Assembly (NCBI GenBank): GCA_965228125.1
Contig: OZ245791.1
Location: 806,001-870,000 of the forward strand
Direction: 5' to 3'
DNA from: GWF2-38-69 sp965228125
GTDB taxonomy: Bacteria; Verrucomicrobiota; Lentisphaeria; Victivallales; GWF2-38-69
Length of the DNA stretch: 64,000 nucleotides
Under the pieces are notes generated by a model. The model was not told the DNA's origin. It did not search any database and worked only from the letters and a program-made list of their open reading frames with translations. This document shows, one piece after another, positions 26,718-35,983 of this stretch (positions within the stretch are counted from its first letter, which is position 1; every line of letters starts with the position of its first letter). The position numbers and the translations under genes are program-made.

Positions 26718-27434
26718 TTAATCTGAAGCTTTTGCAAGAACTAAAAGCGTTTCCCCTCCAATCAAGCGAACTCCAAAATCCTTATTGATTGAATATGCTA
26801 GACAGCGCAGTAATGAGGCCAAACGAGTCTTAAGGGTTCTATTAGGCTCAGTTAAATAACTATTCGTATATTCGTAGTGTATTATATCGAAACCTGTCTC
26901 ACGCAAAATTGCTAGTGCAAGACTTTTTGTAAATACCTGTATATGCCCAACTTTTAGTCTTGATTGAAGTAAGGGCTTCTCTCTTAAGACAGTACATACA
27001 TTCAAATCCAATGGTATGTGAAATATAAAATATTTTGCTCTTTCCTGTACTATCTCTAAAAAGGTATATGGATCTGTTAAATGCTCTATAACATCCAAAA
27101 TTAAAATACAGTCGAAATTTCGTTTATTATGATTTAGAAAGTCTCCACAATGGAATTGAATACCTTCCCCAGCATGTTGTTGCCAAAACGGCAGAAGTTG
27201 TGGAGAAATGTCATAACCTATAAATTCATATCGAGGATATGATTTTTTTAAATGAACTAATATATCGCCTGAACCACAACCAATCTCGCAAATTGAGTTA
27301 ATTTCAATTTTGAATTTATCAAGGACACTTTTGACTAACTTGGCTTTCCACAAACAATCTTTACGATCCCAATCTGGATTCTGGGCAAAATATGTGCCAT
27401 CTAAATACTGATTTTCTGGATTGTTTACTGTCAT
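26718..27434 (-). CDS. SAM-dependent methyltransferase
   Basis: The 238-residue class I methyltransferase has motif I as ICEIGCGSGDILVHL and an acidic GYDISPQL after strand 2. CILILDVIEHLTDPYTFL matches motifs II/III of the Methyltransf_11/23 group. It probably methylates a sugar or the lipid-linked glycan, given its place among GT genes; DVIEHL-type members also act on quinones. A 51-base gap separates it from the GT4 remnant upstream and 26 bases from the GT4 downstream. Confidence 0.82.
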   Translation of the reverse strand: MTVNNPENQYLDGTYFAQNPDWDRKDCLWKAKLVKSVLDKFKIEINSICEIGCGSGDILVHLKKSYPRYEFIGYDISPQLLPFWQQHAGEGIQFHCGDFLNHNKRNFDCILILDVIEHLTDPYTFLEIVQERAKYFIFHIPLDLNVCTVLREKPLLQSRLKVGHIQVFTKSLALAILRETGFDIIHYEYTNSYLTEPNRTLKTRLASLLRCLAYSINKDFGVRLIGGETLLVLAKASD

Positions 27435-27484
27435 TAACTAACCCCAATAAAATGTTTAATACAAAGATAATAATCAAATGAGTG

Positions 27485-27618
27485 TCAAGCCTTCAGGGTT
27501 TTTGCTATCTTAAAGGCTAGAAACAGAACTTTTTCATACTGTTTAGAACAAACATGGCGAGAAATATGTTGCTCAGCATATAGTTTTCCATTTTCTCCCA
27601 TTTTTTCCCTCAGCTTTT
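27485..27618 (-). pseudogene. C-terminal remnant of a GT4 glycosyltransferase
   Basis: From the IS3 boundary at 27618 the minus strand reads KKLREKMGENGKLYAEQHIS, then RHVCSKQYEKVLFLAFKIAK, and stops at TGA 27485-27487. This is the tail of a GT4 and lines up with the tail of the intact GT4 at 25459 (RELKERMG...CIKQYEEALLSV). No N-terminal half is found on either side of IS3 copy A or copy B. The rest was therefore lost. Confidence 0.75.
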
Positions 27619-27673
27619 TGAGCTGCGCTCTTTTTCTGTACTGATATAATTGACATGATAGGTGTAAAAATCC

Positions 27674-28552
27674 TTAAACTATTCTTTGGTTATTGATGCA
27701 TTTCAAGCCTTCTGCATAAACTTTGTTAGGAACTTCATATCCTAAGCTCTGATGCGGTCTTGTAGAGTTATAAGCCATGAAATACCTGTTAACCCCTTGC
27801 CGCAACTCTGATATTGACTGATAATCATTGAGATAGATATTCTCGTATTTCAGGCTCCTCCATACTCTCTCCATATATGCATTATCGAGAGCTCTTCCTT
27901 TGAAATCCATGCTTACCTGAATATTCTTTTCCTGAAGCATGGATATGAACTTTTCGGATGTGAACTGGCAGTCCTGATCCGTATTGAATATCTCAGGTTT
28001 GCCACTCCTTCTAAGAGCTTCTTCCAGCGCCTCAAGGCAGAAGGTTGTGTCCATTGTATTTGATACCTTCCAGGAAAGTATCTTTCTGGAATACAGGTCT
28101 TCGATTGCTACAACATATGCTCTGCTTCCTTTTACTCCGGTGTAGGTAATATCGCTAGCCCATACTTGGTTGGGACGGGTAATAGACATACCTTTAAGCA
28201 AGTAGGGATATTTCTTGTCCGTTTTGTCTGGAACAGAAGTATTGATCCTTCTTCTGGGATAGATAGCCTTAATGCCAAGGTCATTCATGCACCTTCTTGT
28301 TCTCTTGTCTCCAATTTTCTTCCAGCCGTATTCTTTTCTGAGTTTGTCTTTGATTCTTCTGTACCCATAGGTAGGTTCGCGCTTGTAAATTGACAGGATA
28401 TCTTCTTTTACATAGCAGTTCTTATCCAAGCCTATATTACCATGGCAATAATAGTAACTGGACTTGGCTATGCCAAATAAGCCTAACTGTAAATTCAATG
28501 AAAGAGTTTCTGATGTGTTTTCAATCATTTTTAGCCTAATTTCCCTACCCAT
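27674..28552 (-). CDS. IS3 transposase OrfB (copy A, with two substitutions)
   Basis: The 292-residue rve integrase has DDE residues in NQVWASDITYTG (first Asp), FNTDQDCQFTS (second Asp) and DNAYMERVWRSLK (Glu), plus HQSLGYEVPN at the C-terminus. Compared with copy B it has Asp for Gly in the conserved TDQG motif and Phe for Ser in SMDSKGR. Both are at usually conserved positions, so this copy may be impaired. It is made as an OrfAB fusion by -1 frameshifting at A-AAA-AAG (28567-28561). Confidence 0.9.
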   Translation of the reverse strand: MGREIRLKMIENTSETLSLNLQLGLFGIAKSSYYYCHGNIGLDKNCYVKEDILSIYKREPTYGYRRIKDKLRKEYGWKKIGDKRTRRCMNDLGIKAIYPRRRINTSVPDKTDKKYPYLLKGMSITRPNQVWASDITYTGVKGSRAYVVAIEDLYSRKILSWKVSNTMDTTFCLEALEEALRRSGKPEIFNTDQDCQFTSEKFISMLQEKNIQVSMDFKGRALDNAYMERVWRSLKYENIYLNDYQSISELRQGVNRYFMAYNSTRPHQSLGYEVPNKVYAEGLKCINNQRIV

Positions 28553-28827
28553 TGCTCGTACTTTTTTCTCATGAATTCATTCTCCACTTTTAGCTGGCCT
28601 ATCTGTTTGATAAGATCATCTTCAGAATATCTGGATTCTTTAGCAGCCTTTTTTTCAGCCTTGCTGGAAAAGGCATTTGGAAGGCTTTCCAGTGCTTTCT
28701 TCCTCCATAGCGTAACCATGTTCGGATGCACTCCGAATTCTGATGCAATTTCTGCTATGCTCTTTTCTCCTTTGATTGCCTCCAAGGCTACTTTGCTTTT
28801 GAATTTGCTGTCATAGGTCTTCTTCAT
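28531..28827 (-). CDS. IS3 OrfA (helix-turn-helix, copy A)
   Basis: The 98-residue HTH_Tnp_1 protein begins MKKTYDSKFKSKVALEAIKG. Its helix-turn-helix is SIAEIASEFGVHPNMVTLWR, and a leucine-zipper-like C-terminal helix follows. It binds the ends of the element. An AGGAGG Shine-Dalgarno precedes it. The protein is identical to OrfA of copy B. Its last 22 bases overlap orfB. Confidence 0.92.
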   Translation of the reverse strand: MKKTYDSKFKSKVALEAIKGEKSIAEIASEFGVHPNMVTLWRKKALESLPNAFSSKAEKKAAKESRYSEDDLIKQIGQLKVENEFMRKKYEQWVGKLG

Positions 28828-28914
28828 AATTTTCCCTCCTGAATTTGCTTATTTTTAATTATACATACTCAGGATCTTTTCCACCTATCTTTCCAGTTCA
28901 GAAAATCGGCAGCA

Positions 28915-30375
28915 TTACATTTTTACTCTACCTATTGCATTTTTTATCGGTACTAAGAATGATGTTAATAGCAGTTTATGCTGTTTAGTAAGAATAAGGC
29001 CAAAAACATATGTTAATCCACAAACTACTCCTTTATATAGTCCAGACAACACTAAACAATCTATTATAGTAAAGTTTGCTATATTCATGACAACAATTAT
29101 CATAACTAGAATATAAATATCGGGTAACAAGTTATTGAAAAATTTCAAACTGCTTTGTCGAAATCCTCTATGTACCAAGAAATAAAGCATAGATAAAAAA
29201 TGCATATTATAAGCAATTGCAACACCAATTGCAACAGCCTCTAATTTGCCAATAAATATCCCTGTTAAAATTGCGATTATTGTAATAAGTGTTGTTACCA
29301 AACCTCTAAAAAACTGTAAATTTGTCTTTCCCAGTGTCTGAAAAATAGAACCAGATGTGGAGACAATCATTTGCGACCAAATAGATATACTCAACCATTT
29401 AAAGCAAGGAACTGAAGCTTCCCATTGTGATCCTAAAGTGATAAGAACTATTTCTTTGGCTGCAAAGAAACAATAAGTACTGATAAAAATAGCGATTACT
29501 GATAGAAGTCGAATCATTTGCAAGAAATGATCATATATATAATTTTTATCGTTTTGGTGTTCAGACAATATTGGGTGAATAACTGGTGTGATAACGCTGG
29601 TCAAATTGGAAACCGGGTAAAGCATAAGATTGTATGCCATATTATAATATGCTAATGCCCCATCTCCCCATAACTTGCCAATTATCAACTTATCCAAATT
29701 TCTCGTAAAATAAGTCATAAAATTAAAGCCAAATAAAAATACGGAATAATTTCTGATTTTTACCAAACTCCTTTTATCAAGCTTCAATCTCAACATTAAA
29801 TTTTGACCTTTGTAATTCAAAATAAATGTAAAAAAAGCTATTATAACTGAATTAATTACCAGCGCATAATATTTAAAACCGGCAATTGCCATAAAAATAG
29901 TTAAGATACTGGAAGCGACAACAACAATTATCCGCCTTAAGCCTAGAAGCACGAACTTCTTATCCTTTAACAACAGCGCATTTGGCACTGTATTTAATGT
30001 ATTAAAAAATAGCGAAACAGATAAGATTAACCCCAGTGGCATATAAATGTTATTATCATATATCAACGCCAATGGTATTGAAAAAAATGTAAATACTAAT
30101 GCTACCCCAATAGCCAAATAGATTGAAAAAGAAAAAATATTCTTTACATCATCACATGAAAGCGATTTATTTTGAATTACAGCAGATCCCAATCCCATAT
30201 CAGCAAATATTGAGAAAAATATCGTGAATACTGATATTATTGCCACTATTCCAAAATCATTTGGCCTCAATATCCGTGATAAAATTGCAATATATAGAAT
30301 TTGTACAAATAAGTCTGCATACTTTGATGCAAAGTTGATTATTATAGCTCTCTTTAACGAGATATCCTCAGCCAT
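28915..30375 (-). CDS. wzx: Wzx-type polysaccharide flippase
   Basis: The 486-residue MOP-superfamily protein has about 12-14 transmembrane helices, the Wzx/WzxC-like form. It begins LKRAIIINFASKYADLFVQI and contains LSRILRPNDFGIVA, the usual first-loop motif, and FTRNLDKLIIGKLWG. It would flip the lipid-linked repeat unit across the inner membrane for Wzy. Its stop codon is created at the junction with IS3 copy A: the A of the final ATG is host DNA and TGTAA comes from the element. The native C-terminus may therefore differ by a few residues. Confidence 0.88.
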   Translation of the reverse strand: MAEDISLKRAIIINFASKYADLFVQILYIAILSRILRPNDFGIVAIISVFTIFFSIFADMGLGSAVIQNKSLSCDDVKNIFSFSIYLAIGVALVFTFFSIPLALIYDNNIYMPLGLILSVSLFFNTLNTVPNALLLKDKKFVLLGLRRIIVVVASSILTIFMAIAGFKYYALVINSVIIAFFTFILNYKGQNLMLRLKLDKRSLVKIRNYSVFLFGFNFMTYFTRNLDKLIIGKLWGDGALAYYNMAYNLMLYPVSNLTSVITPVIHPILSEHQNDKNYIYDHFLQMIRLLSVIAIFISTYCFFAAKEIVLITLGSQWEASVPCFKWLSISIWSQMIVSTSGSIFQTLGKTNLQFFRGLVTTLITIIAILTGIFIGKLEAVAIGVAIAYNMHFLSMLYFLVHRGFRQSSLKFFNNLLPDIYILVMIIVVMNIANFTIIDCLVLSGLYKGVVCGLTYVFGLILTKQHKLLLTSFLVPIKNAIGRVKM

Positions 30376-30838
30376 TTACGCTTTTCTCCAAAGTTGTGAA
30401 GTATAAAAATGTGCAAAGGAAGATTGGTATTTATTTTCAAATGACAACTAAGCCTTACTTACTAGAATTTTAAAATGATTATTATTGTTTTCTCTTGCGT
30501 CATTTGAGCTGCGCCAATACCCTGATTTTTTAATCAAAAGCTGCGTAATAAACACCTGATAAAAATATTCTAATCCACAACACCCCATTTATATAAATAG
30601 ATGTTTTGTTAACCTCCTAACCATGACTCCGATATTACAGCGTAACATCAATAAATATATCTGGACATTCTTGGTGGAGATTATTCGGAACACTCAAACG
30701 CAATTCGAACATATCTATTTAATTTCAAATAACGTTATGACATACACAGCACATTGTGAAATACATAAATTATCTAGAAATAAATACATCTTTAAATCTT
30801 TCTCAATTTCACCAGTCATTATAATTAATATTGTTGCG
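30376..30838. other. 463-bp gap with no supported gene
   Basis: The stretch between wzx and the aldo/keto reductase gene is AT-rich. The only open frames are short and have no protein-like composition. A small palindrome, TGATTTTTTAATCA, lies near 30520-30535, but I see no clear terminator, promoter or RNA. Given the IS activity around it, it may be decayed sequence. Confidence 0.5.
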
Positions 30839-31726
30839 TTAATTTATAAGTTTTCTAATTTTATCAACAACGCGCTTATAAAATGGCATCGGGTATCTTG
30901 ACATGTCATCAGGGTCATACCTTACGCGAAAGTTCTTATTCAATCCGGATATAAGACTCACTTCTTCATCAGTCAGATTGAAATCAAATATATCTATATT
31001 GTTTTTTATTCGAACTGGATTCCCTGATTTTGGTATTACTATAAATCCACGTTGCACACCCCATCGAAGAATGGTTTGCGGTATATATTTTTTATATTTT
31101 TTTGATAGATTATTTAATAGTTCATTTTCAATTAATTCTGAACTCATTCTAGCCAGAGGAGTATAAGCCATTATCTTTATATTATTTGATTCACAATATT
31201 CAACAGTCTCTTGCTGGATATATAAAGGATGTATTTCAATCTGATTTACTGAGGGAATTATATTAGCCTTGTTGAGCAAAGGTTCCAAATGATGTTTTTT
31301 ACAATTACATACACCAATATTTTTAACAAGCCCCTCTTCATAAATCCTTTCCATCTGCTTCCACGTATTAATGTAATGATTGGGATAAGGCCAATGAATT
31401 AAATACATGTCGATATATTCAACACCCAGCCGTTTCAAACATCCCTCTAAGGCCGCTCTTATGCTATGTCGCTGTTCCTCTGTATCGACTTTTTCTATCA
31501 GTTTCAATTTACTTCTATCAATAGATAATTTTTTTATTGCTTTTCCTAAACTAACATCGTTGTTATAATTAGGCGATGTATCAAATAAGCGGTATCCAGA
31601 TTCGACTGCGACATTTACTGCAGATTCCATATGTACTTCGTCAATGCCAAATGTTCCAATTCCCACTTGAGGTATAACAATCCCATTATTCAATGTAACA
31701 CATTCCATGATTTTCGACTCAGCCAA
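30839..31726 (-). CDS. Aldo/keto reductase
   Basis: The 295-residue (beta/alpha)8 NADPH enzyme carries the tetrad: Asp and Tyr in FDTSPNYNND, Lys in KLIEKVD, and His in YLIHWPYPN. The signatures GTFGIDE, GVCNCKKHHLEPL and the NADP-binding IPKSGNPVRIKNN are also present. It reduces a carbonyl or sugar aldehyde; the substrate is unknown. It is four bases downstream of the SGNH/CitC-like gene, so both probably act on the same small substituent of the glycan. Confidence 0.88.
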   Translation of the reverse strand: MAESKIMECVTLNNGIVIPQVGIGTFGIDEVHMESAVNVAVESGYRLFDTSPNYNNDVSLGKAIKKLSIDRSKLKLIEKVDTEEQRHSIRAALEGCLKRLGVEYIDMYLIHWPYPNHYINTWKQMERIYEEGLVKNIGVCNCKKHHLEPLLNKANIIPSVNQIEIHPLYIQQETVEYCESNNIKIMAYTPLARMSSELIENELLNNLSKKYKKYIPQTILRWGVQRGFIVIPKSGNPVRIKNNIDIFDFNLTDEEVSLISGLNKNFRVRYDPDDMSRYPMPFYKRVVDKIRKLIN

Positions 31727-31730
31727 TTAT

Positions 31731-33515
31731 TTATAACATTTCTTTTTTATCTGCGTAATTTTCCATAAGATATTCATATGTTGTGGGTGGTACATATTTT
31801 TTCAATTCTTCATATTTCGCCTCCTCCAAAAATCTTCTAACTTTAGAAGCGCTTACGACTCCTTCATTGGAGACTTGAAGTCTTGGGATCTCTACAAACT
31901 CAATGCTGTACTGCGGTAATATTCTACGCATATTGTCATTATATGATTTTGTGATCATGTCAATAGGTTCCTCGCCTGCAAATCTAACTGTAATGTTTAA
32001 TCCTGGCGCAATGTGCATACAAAATACTTGTAAATCTCTAGTTACATCTATTTCAATGTTCTGGACATAATCTTTATTAAAATATTCCGGGAATGTATAT
32101 GCGGAAATCATGAATTCGCGGCTTGGCAACACAATTACATTTTTCAAATCTTGAGTCCCCTTCTGTACCAGAGTAAATCTGTCCTTAAACTTAAAGAATG
32201 ACTTGTCTTCTTCCACTACAAAAATAAACAGTCGTTCTACCTTTTGAGACGCATAATCTATCAAATATCGATGACCAAAAGTAAAAGGGTTACAATTCAT
32301 TATAATTGCACCACACTTTATGTTTTTATTTATAGGATATTTTTTATTAATCTCTTCCAAATATCGGTGCAAATCTAACAAAAAAGGATCCTCATCGTCA
32401 TTCTTCAAGTATAGCTTAATATATTCCCCTTCCACTCCTCTCGACAAAACACTAGGCATGATATCTTTACACTTAAATTCTGTTCCAATTAGTTTATCAA
32501 GAATTATGTCTGATAAAACATCATATCCCTGTCGATTTGCATGACCGGGCCTGTCGAAAAAAGCCCACCGACTTTCCTCTCTCTCATGAAACTTTTTTGT
32601 GCAGTCTAAATAATGCAGTCCTAACTCTTGGAATTTTGCCAATTCTGGAGTTGAGAAATGCTCCATATAAATAACTACAATATCTCCCGTTTTCATCGTT
32701 TGTGCATCATGAATAATATTATGGTTAATAAAAGCATCGTCACCTCCCCACAAACCATGATTAACAACCGCAATGTCCGTATAACCATTATTTATGAGTT
32801 TGCGTTGTAATTGGCTCGGAATATTATCTTTATCTTCTACTGCATATCCAAAAACTCCGCAACGGCCATACATATGGATGGTCATTTTACAATTTACGGG
32901 TTGATTTATCACAACCCTTTTACCCCCAAATATATTTACTAATTCAGATTGCATGTCATCGTGGACATAGGCAGTGCCAAGTTTAATGACTTGTGATATG
33001 CGCCCCAAGTGTTCAACATAAGTGGGAGAATACAATTCTCCTAATATTTCTTTTAGACTGTCAACATATTTCTCTTGATTGGCAAGTATTTTTGGAAAAT
33101 CTATTTTATTCTCAATTCTTTTAATTGCTGACTTGGTATAATGAAACTTGTTAATTAATGCAGGTCTATTGAACATATAACAAGGAACACCTTTTTGGGT
33201 CAACATTAAAAATACTTCTTTTAATGTCACAAATTGCCTTGCCGCGGTCTCAGCATCTGATAAAATAGCGACATTATTTCCCAAGATCGCTGCAATCTTG
33301 CGTTGTACTTTATTAGCTACTAGAAGAATATCTTTAGGGTTTCTTTCAAACAACAATCCACAGTATTTTATACAGTTCGTTACAAATCGTGGAGTTAGTC
33401 CTTGAGCTTCATAGTACTCGCATACTAATTTTTTCGTCTCCTCGCTTGGTGCAATGGATAAAAAAGATTTTCTAGAAGTTATTGCCCTAATACTAGTGCT
33501 ATTTGATTTTTCCAT
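31731..33515 (-). CDS. SGNH-like domain fused to a citrate-lyase-ligase-like nucleotidyltransferase
   Basis: The protein has 594 residues. After an unassigned N-terminus (1-180), a region at about 205-355 has HMYGRCGVFGYAVED, VNHGLWGGDDAF and FDRPGHANRQGY, resembling SGNH/GDSL blocks with a final Asp-x-x-His. From about 395 to 590 lies a CitC-type nucleotidyltransferase: GAIIMNCNPFTFGHRYLI with the (H/F)xGH site, VEEDKSFFKFKDR and VSASKVRRFLE as the ISTxxR equivalent. CitC adenylates an acetyl transfer in citrate lyase activation, but no citrate lyase is encoded here. A role in activating or attaching a small acyl group to the glycan is inferred. The function is unproven. Confidence 0.65.
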   Translation of the reverse strand: MEKSNSTSIRAITSRKSFLSIAPSEETKKLVCEYYEAQGLTPRFVTNCIKYCGLLFERNPKDILLVANKVQRKIAAILGNNVAILSDAETAARQFVTLKEVFLMLTQKGVPCYMFNRPALINKFHYTKSAIKRIENKIDFPKILANQEKYVDSLKEILGELYSPTYVEHLGRISQVIKLGTAYVHDDMQSELVNIFGGKRVVINQPVNCKMTIHMYGRCGVFGYAVEDKDNIPSQLQRKLINNGYTDIAVVNHGLWGGDDAFINHNIIHDAQTMKTGDIVVIYMEHFSTPELAKFQELGLHYLDCTKKFHEREESRWAFFDRPGHANRQGYDVLSDIILDKLIGTEFKCKDIMPSVLSRGVEGEYIKLYLKNDDEDPFLLDLHRYLEEINKKYPINKNIKCGAIIMNCNPFTFGHRYLIDYASQKVERLFIFVVEEDKSFFKFKDRFTLVQKGTQDLKNVIVLPSREFMISAYTFPEYFNKDYVQNIEIDVTRDLQVFCMHIAPGLNITVRFAGEEPIDMITKSYNDNMRRILPQYSIEFVEIPRLQVSNEGVVSASKVRRFLEEAKYEELKKYVPPTTYEYLMENYADKKEML

Positions 33516-33798
33516 AATGTTTCCTGCTTTATTTTCTCACTGTAAGCTTAATTAATACTATTGACCTGCTACTAATCTATAGGCCAAATTCAAAGTTAGT
33601 CTTCAGTTAATAATTGATACCTCTTTTCATTGAAATTAAAAGTTTCTGCATGCATTTTCATTAATTTTGTTGCCACTATTCTGCAGAAGTGTAATGCTGC
33701 ATTTCCTGCAACGAGAGTAAGCTACACTGCATTAGAAAATTTTAACAATTTTCTTCTCACTATTTAATGGCTGCTGAATAATTCCTATTTTTATCATT

Positions 33799-34737
33799 TT
33801 ACCCTGTAATAGCCAAAACTGGTCTATATTGCCAATAAATATTTTCAATGCAACATGCCTTCTGCATGGCTCTCAGGATTAGTCGAACTAAAATCAGGCC
33901 ATATTGCAGCAACAAAAGCAAGGACGATAAAATCCATCTGAGGATTTTATCAAGATTCATCACCAGAATTGTCAGAGAAACTGCCGCAAATACTGTCTGT
34001 GGCAGTTTTTCCATAATAAGCCCCATTGAGTAACGCCTTTTGGCTAAGCCGAACTTCCTTTCTACTTCTATTCTTTCGATTGCATCCTGTTTGATTACCT
34101 GCTTGATCTTCTTGAGCTCAATTGCATTTTGTGTGTTTTCTGTTTTAGGTCTGCCAAGATTTGGTCCCGATAGTCTGATATTTAGGCTTTTGCAGTAATT
34201 TATATTTTCACGATTCCTGTATATCTTGTCGCATTGGACCACTTCAGGATAAAAGCCGAATCTTTTACGATATGCTTCAAGCTGTTCTTTCAAGTCCAGC
34301 GCTTCATTGTAACTGTCGAAACTGAAACGATCCAGATAGGTAAAGCCATCTACGACGCTCACTGATATTTTTGCTCCAAATTCTGTCTTGGCTTTGCTTT
34401 TGCCTCTGACTATCGGTCTGATGTCAGGCTGGCTTATGCTTACTATCCTGCCTTCTACTACATGTACTCTATTGCGATACATTAGGTTTTGTTGCCTGTA
34501 GAGTTCAGATATTACCAGAAGGTCTTTATATTGCCTAATGCTTAATTTGGCAATTGATAAAAACTTGCATAGTTCCCTTATACTCTTGAGATTCCTCCTT
34601 ATAAAACGCAACTGTTTTCCTATTGATTTACGCATCTGATTCCTGATGACATTGCGCTTCTTTGCTGTTGAGAGATACTCTTTCCTAGCCTTCTTACGGT
34701 ATGTTCTGGGTTTGATAATCTCGGTGTTTTCACAAAG
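33799..34737 (-). pseudogene. Transposase fragment truncated by IS3 copy B
   Basis: The fragment keeps the C-terminal half of an IS5-type DDE transposase: KPRTYRKKARKEYLSTAKK, IVSISQPDIRPIVRGKSKAK, ISVVDGFTYLDRFSFDSYNE, PEVVQCDKIYRNRENINYC (an Asp) and IERIEVERKFGLAKRRY (the Glu). The usual N-terminal half, with the first catalytic region, is absent at the IS3 boundary and is not present beyond IS3 copy B. It cannot be active. The short open extension above 34737 is IS3 DNA. Confidence 0.85.
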
Positions 34738-34829
34738 TGTAATGCTGCCGATTTTCTGAACTGGAAAGATAGGTGGAAAAGATCCTGAGTATGTATAATT
34801 AAAAATAAGCAAATTCAGGAGGGAAAATT

Positions 34830-35126
34830 ATGAAGAAGACCTATGACAGCAAATTCAAAAGCAAAGTAGCCTTGGAGGCAATCAAAGGAGAAAAGAGCAT
34901 AGCAGAAATTGCATCAGAATTCGGAGTGCATCCGAACATGGTTACGCTATGGAGGAAGAAAGCACTGGAAAGCCTTCCAAATGCCTTTTCCAGCAAGGCT
35001 GAAAAAAAGGCTGCTAAAGAATCCAGATATTCTGAAGATGATCTTATCAAACAGATAGGCCAGCTAAAAGTGGAGAATGAATTCATGAGAAAAAAGTACG
35101 AGCAATGGGTAGGGAAATTAGGCTAA
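34830..35126 (+). CDS. IS3 OrfA (helix-turn-helix, copy B)
   Basis: The protein has 98 residues and is identical to OrfA of copy A, with the same HTH (IAEIASEFGVHPNMVTLW) and GGAGGG Shine-Dalgarno. A slippery heptamer A-AAA-AAG lies at 35090-35096 in the orfA frame (AGA AAA AAG), and the -1 frame from there is open into orfB. That is how an OrfAB transposase would be made. Confidence 0.92.
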   Translation: MKKTYDSKFKSKVALEAIKGEKSIAEIASEFGVHPNMVTLWRKKALESLPNAFSSKAEKKAAKESRYSEDDLIKQIGQLKVENEFMRKKYEQWVGKLG

Positions 35127-35983
35127 AAATGATTGAAAACACATCAGAAACTCTTTCATTGAATTTACAGTTAGGCTTATTTGGCATAGCCAAGTCCAGT
35201 TACTATTATTGCCATGGTAATATAGGCTTGGATAAGAACTGCTATGTAAAAGAAGATATCCTGTCAATTTACAAGCGCGAACCTACCTATGGGTACAGAA
35301 GAATCAAAGACAAACTCAGAAAAGAATACGGCTGGAAGAAAATTGGAGACAAGAGAACAAGAAGGTGCATGAATGACCTTGGCATTAAGGCTATCTATCC
35401 CAGAAGAAGGATCAATACTTCTGTTCCAGACAAAACGGACAAGAAATATCCCTACTTGCTTAAAGGTATGTCTATTACCCGTCCCAACCAAGTATGGGCT
35501 AGCGATATTACCTACACCGGAGTAAAAGGAAGCAGAGCATATGTTGTAGCAATCGAAGACCTGTATTCCAGAAAGATACTTTCCTGGAAGGTATCAAATA
35601 CAATGGACACAACCTTCTGCCTTGAGGCGCTGGAAGAAGCTCTTAGAAGGAGTGGCAAACCTGAGATATTCAATACGGATCAGGGCTGCCAGTTCACATC
35701 CGAAAAGTTCATATCCATGCTTCAGGAAAAGAATATTCAGGTAAGCATGGATTCCAAAGGAAGAGCTCTCGATAATGCATATATGGAGAGAGTATGGAGG
35801 AGCCTGAAATACGAGAATATCTATCTCAATGATTATCAGTCAATATCAGAGTTGCGGCAAGGGGTTAACAGGTATTTCATGGCTTATAACTCTACAAGAC
35901 CGCATCAGAGCTTAGGATATGAAGTTCCTAACAAAGTCTATGCAGAAGGCTTGAAATGCATCAATAACCAAAGAATAGTTTAA
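35105..35983 (+). CDS. IS3 transposase OrfB (copy B, intact)
   Basis: The 292-residue rve integrase has DDE residues in WASDITYTG, NTDQGCQFTS and DNAYMERVW. It has the conserved Gly in TDQG and Ser in SMDSKGR, where copy A is changed. It overlaps orfA by 22 bases in the -1 frame. It appears fully functional and could mobilise both copies in trans. Confidence 0.92.
   Translation: MGREIRLKMIENTSETLSLNLQLGLFGIAKSSYYYCHGNIGLDKNCYVKEDILSIYKREPTYGYRRIKDKLRKEYGWKKIGDKRTRRCMNDLGIKAIYPRRRINTSVPDKTDKKYPYLLKGMSITRPNQVWASDITYTGVKGSRAYVVAIEDLYSRKILSWKVSNTMDTTFCLEALEEALRRSGKPEIFNTDQGCQFTSEKFISMLQEKNIQVSMDSKGRALDNAYMERVWRSLKYENIYLNDYQSISELRQGVNRYFMAYNSTRPHQSLGYEVPNKVYAEGLKCINNQRIV

Larger units (their letters stand above)
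27619..28919 (-). mobile_element. IS3-family insertion sequence, copy A (1301 bp)
   Basis: The ends were fixed by alignment with copy B (34738-36038), which is the same length and opposite in orientation. On the minus strand it starts TGTAATGCTGCCGATTTTC and ends AAGAGCGCAGCTCA, following the TG...CA rule. TTTT flanks both sides (27615-27618 and 28920-28923), a likely 3-4 bp target duplication. It carries orfA and orfB. Confidence 0.9.

Noticed and set aside
30623..30901. Open frame of 92 codons on the plus strand between wzx and the reductase gene
   Set aside because: It runs into the 3' end of the reductase on the other strand and its composition is not protein-like.
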